Positions 6,983 through 13,438 of a stretch of 22,544 nt of DNA are shown here, in pieces. Position numbers and translations under genes: made by a program. The notes under the pieces are model-generated. The model worked only from the letters and a program-made list of their open reading frames with translations, had not been told where the DNA came from and did no database searches. The stretch spans positions 1-22,544 of the forward strand of contig CAJFFY010000041.1 in assembly GCA_904374465.1 (NCBI GenBank). Direction: 5' to 3'. The DNA comes from an uncultured Subdoligranulum sp. (GTDB taxonomy: Bacteria > Bacillota > Clostridia > Oscillospirales > Ruminococcaceae). Each line of letters starts with the position of its first letter. Position 1 is the stretch's first letter.

Positions 6983-7011
6983 GCATATCCGCTTTCTTTT
7001 TCACATAGGAT
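6983..7011 (+). promoter_or_regulatory. Candidate sigma-E-type sporulation promoter for spoIIID
   Basis: GCATATC (6983-6989), a 14-base spacer and CATAGGAT (7004-7011) match the known sigma-E pattern (KMATATT, 14 bases, CATACAMT) at 12 of 15 positions. It is correctly placed before spoIIID, which is a sigma-E target in Bacillus subtilis. No good sigma-A promoter is seen in the same gap. Confidence 0.45.
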
Positions 7012-7044
7012 TTGACAGAAATTCCATGTGAGGAGGGAACCGGT

Positions 7045-7320
7045 ATGAAAGGTGACCCGGAGGAGCGGGCCGTAGCCGTAGGGCGTTACATTGTGCGAAG
7101 CGGTGCCACCGTGCGTGCAGCCGCCGCCGTCTTTGGTGTAAGCAAAAGTACCATCTGGAAAGACCAGAGCAGGCTGCGCCACACCCACCCTGGTCTTTGG
7201 GCTGAGGTACAGACCGTGGTACAGCGCAACAAAGCCGAACGGCACCTGCGGGGTGGCGAAGCCACGCGCCGCAAATATTTACGCAAAGGACCTTGCGCCG
7301 GGGCACAGCGCACAGTATAA
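7045..7320 (+). CDS. spoIIID: Sporulation transcription factor SpoIIID
   Basis: The 91-residue product matches SpoIIID, a DNA-binding regulator of mother-cell genes during sporulation. Recognisable parts are the MKGDPEERAVAVGRYIV start, the helix-turn-helix TVRAAAAVFGVSKSTIWKD, and the conserved basic C-terminus KAERHLRGGEATRRKYL. The length is within the family's 80-95 range. The ATG at 7045 has GAGGAGGGA before it; an upstream TTG in frame has no ribosome site. The last 10 residues (GPCAGAQRTV) go past the usual end and overlap the promoter of the next gene. Its presence suggests that the organism has, or recently had, an endospore programme. Confidence 0.93.
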   Translation: MKGDPEERAVAVGRYIVRSGATVRAAAAVFGVSKSTIWKDQSRLRHTHPGLWAEVQTVVQRNKAERHLRGGEATRRKYLRKGPCAGAQRTV

Positions 7321-7321
7321 T
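7293..7321 (+). promoter_or_regulatory. Sigma-A promoter for the dCMP deaminase and udk genes
   Basis: TTGCGC (7293-7298), a 17-base spacer and TATAAT (7316-7321). The promoter lies within the 3' end of spoIIID, whose TAA stop is part of the -10 box. It lets the nucleotide genes be expressed independently of sporulation. Confidence 0.75.
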
Positions 7322-7352
7322 GAAAGATAAAAAATACAAGAAAGGGAACGTC

Positions 7353-7832
7353 ATGAAACGAACGGATTATATCAGCTGGGACGAGTATTTTATGGGCATT
7401 GCCCTGCTTTCCGCCATGCGCTCCAAGGACAACAACAGCCAGGTGGGAGCCTGCATCGTCAGCCCGGAAAACAAGATTTTATCGCTGGGCTACAACGGCA
7501 TGCCCATCGGCTGCAACGATGATGATATGCCGTGGGAGCGGGAGGGCGATGATCTGGAAACCAAATATATGTATGTCTGCCACTCCGAACTCAACGCCAT
7601 CCTCAACAGCCCCCACAACGATCTGACCGGTGCCCGGATGTATGTCACGCTGTTTCCCTGCAACGAATGCGCCAAGGCCATCATCCAAAGCGGCATCAAG
7701 GAACTGATCTACCTCTCGGACAAATACCACGACACCCACGCCAGCATTGCCAGCCGGCGGATGTTCAACATGACCGGCGTAAAATACCGTGCGTATCACC
7801 CCACCGGCCGGGAGATCCGGCTGGACGTGTAA
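7353..7832 (+). CDS. dCMP deaminase family protein
   Basis: A 159-residue zinc-dependent deaminase of the dCMP/ComEB type, converting dCMP to dUMP for thymidylate synthesis. The zinc and catalytic residues are visible as CHSELNAI (His77, Glu79) and PCNECAKAII (Cys103, Cys106). The insert carrying further cysteines between strands, MPIGCNDDDMPWE, is typical of dCMP deaminases rather than cytidine deaminases. The ATG at 7353 is preceded by AAAGGGAA, and the frame upstream runs into the promoter. Uridine kinase follows after 21 bases, forming a small pyrimidine operon. Confidence 0.88.
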   Translation: MKRTDYISWDEYFMGIALLSAMRSKDNNSQVGACIVSPENKILSLGYNGMPIGCNDDDMPWEREGDDLETKYMYVCHSELNAILNSPHNDLTGARMYVTLFPCNECAKAIIQSGIKELIYLSDKYHDTHASIASRRMFNMTGVKYRAYHPTGREIRLDV

Positions 7833-7853
7833 AACAAAGAGAGGATTATATCC

Positions 7854-8483
7854 ATGAACACCATTATCATCGGAATTGCGGGTGGCACCGGCAGCGGCAA
7901 AACCACCCTGACGGAACGGCTTCGGGATCACTTTGGCGCCGACGAAGTCAGCGTGCTCAACCACGACAGTTACTATAAACGCCATGATGAGCTGCCCTAT
8001 GAGGAGCGCTGCAAGCTGAACTACGACCATCCCGATAGCTTTGACACCCCGTTGATGGTAGCTCACCTGCGGGAACTGCGGGCCGGTCACCCGGTGCAGG
8101 TACCGGTATACGATTATACCATTCACAACCGCAGTGACCGGACCGTACTGGTCAAGCCCGCGCCGGTCATCATTGTGGAGGGCATTTTGATCTTTGATTC
8201 TCCGGAGCTTTGCGATCTGATGGACATGAAGGTGTTTGTGGACACCGATGCCGATGTGCGCATTCTGCGCCGCATTGTCCGGGACGTGAAGGGACGCGGC
8301 CGCACGCTGGACAGCGTGGTGACCCAATACCTGACCACGGTCAAACCCATGCACGAACAGTTTGTGGAGCCCAGCAAGCGCAAGGCCGACCTGATCGTGC
8401 CGGAAGGCGGCCACAATCTGGTGGCGCTGGAATTGCTGATCAAGTGGGTGGCAGACCACCTGCGCGACCACGAAGAAGCTTAA
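7854..8483 (+). CDS. udk: Uridine kinase
   Basis: A 209-residue P-loop kinase that phosphorylates uridine and cytidine in pyrimidine salvage. The Walker A motif GGTGSGKTT is at 10-18, then LNHDSYYK, YDHPDSFDTPLM, the nucleoside-binding VPVYDYTIHNR, and IVEGILIFDSPEL. RRIVRDVKGRGRTLDSV is the lid region. All are standard for bacterial Udk, and the length is as expected. GAGAGGAT lies before the ATG. It is cotranscribed with the dCMP deaminase and ends in a strong bidirectional terminator. Confidence 0.95.
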   Translation: MNTIIIGIAGGTGSGKTTLTERLRDHFGADEVSVLNHDSYYKRHDELPYEERCKLNYDHPDSFDTPLMVAHLRELRAGHPVQVPVYDYTIHNRSDRTVLVKPAPVIIVEGILIFDSPELCDLMDMKVFVDTDADVRILRRIVRDVKGRGRTLDSVVTQYLTTVKPMHEQFVEPSKRKADLIVPEGGHNLVALELLIKWVADHLRDHEEA

Positions 8484-8488
8484 ACCGC

Positions 8489-8526
8489 AAAAGCGGACGT
8501 TTCCCTTGGGGGGAACGTCCGCTTTT
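8489..8526. terminator. Bidirectional terminator between udk and the C39 peptidase gene
   Basis: GCGGACGTTTCCC (8493-8505) pairs with GGGGAACGTCCGC (8510-8522) with one wobble. AAAA precedes and TTTTT follows, so it can end transcripts from both convergent genes. Confidence 0.92.
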
Positions 8527-9329
8527 TATTCTTCGGCAATCACCACCGCATAGCTGCCCCGCTCCTCGTAACACAGGGCGAAGCGGTCCCGGTCCACCTC
8601 GCTGATTTCCTGCATGGGATCCGCCAGATAGCAGGTTTCGGTATCATAGCCGGTCAAAACCAGACAATGGGAATTGCTGTAGGGCCAACTGCCGTTGGGC
8701 AGTTGGAAGGTGTAATTGTACAGCGGGTCACTGAAAGCCCGGGTAGTCCAGACCAGAACCGGTGTCCCGTTGGCCACCCACTGGTAAAGTTCTTCCACCG
8801 GCGCACCGCTGATGTCCAAGGCCTGATAGCCACTCCCCAGCTCTTCCAGATAGGCGTTTACAGCCGTGACCACCGCTCCCGGCAGACAGTAGAAAGCCAG
8901 TTCATCCGCCGGGTTGCCCATAAACTCCACATTGGGGTCCGCCTCCCAGTAGGGGCTGTGGGTGGGCAGGTATTCCTCAGCCAGCGTCACTTTATCCACC
9001 GGGAAGCCCAGATATTGCAGCACAATGGCAGCGGAGGTAATTTCACAGCCGTTGGGCAGTTCGGGATTCTGGTCAATGTTTTCCACCTCCAGTTGTGCAC
9101 CAAAGGGCAGCCAGATGGAGGTTTCCGCCGTTTGCTGCAGTACGGACAACACGGGCCAGACATCGGCGGAAATGTCTTCCTCCGGCAGGATATAGGACAT
9201 ACGACTGCTGGCAGACGCCGTCTCTCCCGTTGCGGCATCCTGGGGGATGACGGCTGTGGCGCCGCATGCCGACAGGGCAGCCAGCAGCAACAGCAGGCCC
9301 CCCAAACGAAAACGCAGTTTTTCTTTCAC
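8526..9329 (-). CDS. C39-family cysteine peptidase-like lipoprotein
   Basis: The protein has a basic N-terminus, a hydrophobic stretch and the lipobox LSAC, giving a lipid anchor at Cys22 when the GTG at 9329 is used. The mature part matches the YvpB-like Peptidase_C39_2 group. PELPNGCEITSAAIVLQYLG contains the candidate catalytic cysteine (about residue 95). SHCLVLTGYD contains the histidine, and CYLADP the aspartate. It would act on the outer membrane face on peptides of unknown identity. A TTG five codons further upstream is also possible; neither start has a strong ribosome site, and the GTG gives the more usual lipoprotein leader. No neighbouring gene suggests a substrate. Confidence 0.83.
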   Translation of the reverse strand: MKEKLRFRLGGLLLLLAALSACGATAVIPQDAATGETASASSRMSYILPEEDISADVWPVLSVLQQTAETSIWLPFGAQLEVENIDQNPELPNGCEITSAAIVLQYLGFPVDKVTLAEEYLPTHSPYWEADPNVEFMGNPADELAFYCLPGAVVTAVNAYLEELGSGYQALDISGAPVEELYQWVANGTPVLVWTTRAFSDPLYNYTFQLPNGSWPYSNSHCLVLTGYDTETCYLADPMQEISEVDRDRFALCYEERGSYAVVIAEE

Positions 9330-9402
9330 ATGGTTCCCACACAATCTTCTTGGTTATACAATCTTCTTTTCCTTTACGATATAACAATTGTGTGAAAAAC
9401 GC

Positions 9403-9438
9403 AAGAAAAAACCCGGCGGGAATCCCCGCCGGGTTTGA
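9403..9438 (-). terminator. Intrinsic terminator of the glg operon
   Basis: On the minus strand AACCCGGCGGG (9435-9425) pairs with CCCGCCGGGTT (9420-9410), followed by a run of T. It lies about 30 bases after the glgA stop. Confidence 0.92.
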
Positions 9439-9467
9439 AAGATTTGTGAAATTCGCCGGGAAATCGC

Positions 9468-10886
9468 TTACCAGAGGCTGACGACCTCGTTGTACAGGCC
9501 CTCGTAGCTCTTGGCGGAATTGGACCAGCTGAAGTCACATTCCATGGCACGGCGGACCAGAATCGACCAGCCCTCCTTCTGCCAGTAGCCTTCCTTGGCA
9601 CGCCAGCATGCTTCGTACAACTCGTGGGCATTGTAGTTGGCAAAGGTGAAGCCGTTGCCAAATCCGTCGCCGGAGTCGTGGATGGAGTCACGCAGACCAC
9701 CGGTCTCCCGCACAATGGGAATGGTACCGTACCGGCAGGACACCATCTGGGCCAGGCCGCAGGGCTCCGACCGGGAAGGCATCAGGAACATATCCGCACC
9801 GGCGTAGATTTGCTGGGCCAATTTGGCGTTGAACCCGATATACACACCCACACGGCCGGGGTTGCGTGCGCACAGCTCATTGAAGAAGTTTTCATACTGT
9901 GCCTCTCCGGAGCCGAGAATCACCAGTTCGATGCCCTGCTGCAACAAGCCCTCGGCAATGGCGCGGACCAGATCCACACCCTTATGACCCACCAGACGGG
10001 TGACCATACCCATAACCGGGCTGCCGTCCTTGTGCAGATTCATCTCATCCTGCAGGGCGGCCTTGCAGACGGCTTTGCCCTCTTGGAAGGTATCGATATC
10101 GTAGTTCTTGGCAATGTCTGGGTCGGTGGCAGGATTGAAGGCATCCACATCGATGCCGTTCAGGATGCCGCAGGTCTTGTACTGCTTCTGCCGCAGCAGA
10201 CCATCCAGGCCATGGCTGAACCAGGGATCCAGAATTTCCTGCGCATAGGTGGGACTGACGGTGGTAACCTTGTCGGCCGTCTCGATGGCACCCTTCATGA
10301 AATTGGCGCAGCCATCATACTCCACCACGTGGGCATCCCGGGCGCCGATACCGCAGGTATCTTCCAGGATGTCCAGACCATACTTGCCCTGGTAGGCGAT
10401 GTTGTGAATGGTAAACACCGTCTTGATTCGGTTGAATTTATCCAGATGGCGGTAGTACAGGTTCAGGTACACCGGGGTCAGGGCCGTCTCCCAGTCGTTG
10501 CAGTGGATGATGTCCGGCTCAAAGTCGGTGTAGAATAGCATTTCCAGCACAGCGCGGGAAAAGAACGCAAACCGTTCACCGTCGTCGTAGAAACCATACA
10601 GGCCGCTGCGTTTGAAATAGTACTCATTGTCGATGAAGTAGAACACTACACCGTCCCGCTCGGCCTTGAACAGACCGCAGTACTGGCTGCGCCAGCCCAC
10701 CGGCACGCTGAAATTGGTCACATAGGTCAAGGTGTCCTTGAATTTCAGATCGCCATACAACGGCATGACTACGCGACAGTCCACACCGTCCTTGACCAGC
10801 GCCTTGGGCAGCGCGCCTGCCACATCGGCCAAACCGCCGGACTTGGCAAAGGGAGCAGCCTCGCTGGACGCAAACAAAATTTTCAT
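9468..10886 (-). CDS. glgA: Glycogen synthase (ADP-glucose type)
   Basis: The 472-residue GT5 glycosyltransferase adds glucose from ADP-glucose to alpha-1,4-glucan chains. The nucleotide-binding KSGGLADV motif is at residues 15-22. IHCNDWETALTP and TIHNIAYQG are in the N-terminal GT-B domain. In the C-terminal domain are GMVTRLVGHKG and the SRSEPCGLAQM loop with the catalytic Glu. The ATG at 10886 starts at the family's typical MKILFASSEAAP, with GGAGGT before it; the upstream in-frame codons lie in a hairpin region. It is the last gene of the glg operon, 120 bases after glgD. Confidence 0.96.
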   Translation of the reverse strand: MKILFASSEAAPFAKSGGLADVAGALPKALVKDGVDCRVVMPLYGDLKFKDTLTYVTNFSVPVGWRSQYCGLFKAERDGVVFYFIDNEYYFKRSGLYGFYDDGERFAFFSRAVLEMLFYTDFEPDIIHCNDWETALTPVYLNLYYRHLDKFNRIKTVFTIHNIAYQGKYGLDILEDTCGIGARDAHVVEYDGCANFMKGAIETADKVTTVSPTYAQEILDPWFSHGLDGLLRQKQYKTCGILNGIDVDAFNPATDPDIAKNYDIDTFQEGKAVCKAALQDEMNLHKDGSPVMGMVTRLVGHKGVDLVRAIAEGLLQQGIELVILGSGEAQYENFFNELCARNPGRVGVYIGFNAKLAQQIYAGADMFLMPSRSEPCGLAQMVSCRYGTIPIVRETGGLRDSIHDSGDGFGNGFTFANYNAHELYEACWRAKEGYWQKEGWSILVRRAMECDFSWSNSAKSYEGLYNEVVSLW

Positions 10887-10914
10887 AAGCACCTCCATAC
10901 AGGCGATACAATCT

Positions 10915-10960
10915 AAAAAATGGGAGGACGGGCAGGCCATACGGTCTCCCCGTCCCCCTC
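10915..10960 (-). terminator. Attenuator-like hairpin between glgD and glgA
   Basis: On the minus strand GGACGGG-type sequence (10954-10948) pairs with CCCGTCC (10932-10926), with further GC pairs after one mismatch, and six T residues follow at 10920-10915. The 5' arm can instead pair through CGGGGAGA (10952-10945) with TCTCCCCG (10982-10975). The two folds exclude each other, as in attenuators. The glgA ribosome site and start lie just downstream. Confidence 0.5.
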
Positions 10961-11006
10961 ATGTAAGCCGTCTCCGGGGAGAAGGAGTACAGCCACTATG
11001 AGCCTA

Positions 11007-12131
11007 TCAAACGCTGTGGTTTTTGGCGATAAATACCGGGAAGGTATCGGTCCCGGTCAGCTTCTTGCCCTCGGTGATGTGGACATTCTTGTCGGTGACC
11101 ACATACTCGACATCGCAATCCGGCTCAACCACGGTATCCTGCATCAGCACGCAGTTCTTGACCACAGCGCCCTTTTTAACCTGGCAACCGCGGAACAACA
11201 CACTGTTCTCCACCGTACCTTCAATCACGCAGCCGTCCGCCAGCAAGCTGTTCTTGACAGCACTGCCTGCCAGATACCGCGTGGGGTTATCGTCACGAAT
11301 CTTGGTGTAAATGGGCGCTCCACCGAAGAGCGCTTCCATGCTGCCGGGTTCCAGAAGGCGCATATTTTCATCAAAGTAGCTCTTCATGTCCGAAATACGC
11401 GCTGCGTAGCCCTGGAACTCATACGCCTGCACGTTGAGCAGCTTGAGGTTGCGGGCCAGAATATCCCGCTCAAAGTAGACAAGACCACGGACAGCCGCAT
11501 CATGAATCAGGTGGATCAGGCTTTCCCGCTCGATCACGTACATGTTCATCGAGAGGTTCTGCTCGCCCAGACGGTAATCGTTGGAGAGGATCTCGGTCAC
11601 ACGGCCGGTATCATCAATACGGATGGTATAGTTATCGCTGCGGGCACCCTCGGGAATGGGCGCACGGTTGTAGACCATCGTCACATCTGCGCCGCTGTTC
11701 ACATGGGCATCGATGAGCTTGCCAAAGTCAAAATTCACGGCGATGTAGGAGTCCGACAGAATGACGTAACGTTCCTTCTGGGATTCCAGCCAGGAGAGGA
11801 TGCTCGCGATGGCATCCACACGGCCGGAGTACATCTTGACACTGCGCTCTGCAAAGGGCGGCACAATGTTCAGGCCGCCGCGCTTGCGGGTAAGGTCCCA
11901 CTCACGACCGGCCCCCAGATGGTCCATCAAGGAGTGGTAATTTTTACGGACAATGACCGAAACGTTGTCAATACCGGCATTGGCCATGCTGGACAGCGTG
12001 AAGTCGATCAAACGGTACCGTCCACCGAAGGGAATGGAGGCCATAGAGCGCTCCGCCACCAGTTCGGGAACGAGATTATCATAGGTGTTGGCGAAAATCA
12101 CGCCGAGAGCGTTGACGTTGCTGTTTACCAT
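11007..12131 (-). CDS. glgD: Glucose-1-phosphate adenylyltransferase regulatory subunit GlgD
   Basis: The 374-residue protein resembles GlgC but lacks the N-terminal GGxGxRL nucleotide-binding motif: the equivalent region reads GVIFANTYDNLVPELVAERS. This is the feature of GlgD, the non-catalytic subunit that raises GlgC activity and tunes its allosteric control in Firmicutes. RYRLIDFTLSSMANAGIDNV aligns with the GlgC core, and the C-terminal half is a left-handed beta-helix rich in VVKNCVL-type repeats. GTGAGGA precedes the ATG. The start overlaps the end of glgC by 7 bases, so both subunits are translationally coupled. Confidence 0.95.
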   Translation of the reverse strand: MVNSNVNALGVIFANTYDNLVPELVAERSMASIPFGGRYRLIDFTLSSMANAGIDNVSVIVRKNYHSLMDHLGAGREWDLTRKRGGLNIVPPFAERSVKMYSGRVDAIASILSWLESQKERYVILSDSYIAVNFDFGKLIDAHVNSGADVTMVYNRAPIPEGARSDNYTIRIDDTGRVTEILSNDYRLGEQNLSMNMYVIERESLIHLIHDAAVRGLVYFERDILARNLKLLNVQAYEFQGYAARISDMKSYFDENMRLLEPGSMEALFGGAPIYTKIRDDNPTRYLAGSAVKNSLLADGCVIEGTVENSVLFRGCQVKKGAVVKNCVLMQDTVVEPDCDVEYVVTDKNVHITEGKKLTGTDTFPVFIAKNHSV

Positions 12132-13348
12132 TGTTCCTCACCATCCTTTACATCGCTGGAGACCATTGCTTTGGGACCGACCGTGGCGCCTTTGCCCACG
12201 ACAACACCGGAACCTACGGTGGCTACGTCGCCAGGCTCGGCAATGTTCAGGCCGCCTTCCGGCATGGCACCCACAGTAGCGCCTTCCTCGATCTTGACGT
12301 TTTCCGCCACGATGCAATGCTTGACGCTGGCACCGGCTTTGATAACGGTGCCGCCCATGACAACGGCAGCTTCCACGGTAGCGCCCTTTTCGACGACAAC
12401 ACCCGGGAACAGAATGGAGTTGTTCACGGTGCCGTCCACACGGCAGCCTTCAGAGATCATCGAGTTGACGATGGTGGCGTCGTTGCCGATGCGCTGGCAG
12501 GGCTGACCGGAGTTGCGGGAGTAGATCTTCCAGTTTTCGTCAAAGAGGTTGATGCCGGAATGGCTGGGATCCAGCACCTCCATGTTGGCCTGCCACAGGC
12601 TGGAGATAGTGCCCACGTCCTTCCAGTAGCCGCTGAAACGGTAGGCATACATACGGCGGCCATCCTTCAGCAGATTGGGAATGACGTTCTTGCCAAAGTC
12701 ATTTTCGGAGTTGGGGTCAGCTTCGTCCTCGGTGAGGTACTTCTTCAGAATATCCCAGTTGAAGATGTAGATGCCCATGGAAGCCAGGTTGGACTTGGGG
12801 TTCTTCGGCTTTTCCTGGAATTCGCTGATCTTGTCATTTTCATCGGTGACCATCAGACCGAAACGGGGCGCCTCACTCCAGGGCACTTCCATGACGGCCA
12901 CCGAGAACTCTGCGTCTTTCTCCTTGTGGAAGCGCAGGAAATCGGAGTAATCCTGCTTGCAAATCTGGTCACCGGACAGGATGATGACATACTTGGGATC
13001 ATACCGGTCAATGAAGGAAAAATTCTGATAGATCGCATTGGCCGTGCCTTTGTACCAGTCCGAGCCGGAGGCCTGCTGATAGGGCGGCAGCACATGGACA
13101 CCGCCATGCAGGCGGTCCAGGTCCCAGGGCTGGCCGTTGCCGATATACTCGTTCAGGACAAGCGGCTGATACTGGGTCAGAATACCGACGGTATCAATAT
13201 CCGAATTGACGCAGTTGGACAGCGGGAAGTCGATGATGCGATACTTTCCGCCGAACGGAACTGCAGGCTTGGCGAGCTTTTGGGTCAGCGCATAAAGGCG
13301 CGAGCCCTGGCCGCCGGCCAGGATCATTGCGATCATTTCTTTTGCCAT
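12125..13348 (-). CDS. glgC: Glucose-1-phosphate adenylyltransferase, catalytic subunit
   Basis: A 407-residue enzyme making ADP-glucose from ATP and glucose-1-phosphate, the committed step of bacterial glycogen synthesis. AMILAGGQGSRLYALT is the nucleotide-binding motif, followed by KPAVPFGGKYRIIDFPLSNC. SGDQICKQDY carries the catalytic Asp region, and EFQEKPKNPKSN the sugar-phosphate contact lysine. The C-terminal beta-helix has VVVEKGATVEAAVVMGGT-type hexapeptide repeats. The ATG at 13348 is preceded by GGGGAGA; twelve further upstream codons in frame are not needed. It follows glgB by about 90 bases. Confidence 0.97.
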   Translation of the reverse strand: MAKEMIAMILAGGQGSRLYALTQKLAKPAVPFGGKYRIIDFPLSNCVNSDIDTVGILTQYQPLVLNEYIGNGQPWDLDRLHGGVHVLPPYQQASGSDWYKGTANAIYQNFSFIDRYDPKYVIILSGDQICKQDYSDFLRFHKEKDAEFSVAVMEVPWSEAPRFGLMVTDENDKISEFQEKPKNPKSNLASMGIYIFNWDILKKYLTEDEADPNSENDFGKNVIPNLLKDGRRMYAYRFSGYWKDVGTISSLWQANMEVLDPSHSGINLFDENWKIYSRNSGQPCQRIGNDATIVNSMISEGCRVDGTVNNSILFPGVVVEKGATVEAAVVMGGTVIKAGASVKHCIVAENVKIEEGATVGAMPEGGLNIAEPGDVATVGSGVVVGKGATVGPKAMVSSDVKDGEEQW

Positions 13349-13438
13349 AAGATTTTCTCCCCTTAAAATTCTGGCTTTCGCCATTTCTTAACTAGATACG
13401 GGTTCACGATCTATCCATCACGCAGGGACAAGGCGGGC

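Noticed and set aside
10920..13366. Two long plus-strand frames opposite glgD and glgC
   Set aside because: Both are shadows of unmistakable GlgD and GlgC coding sequence.
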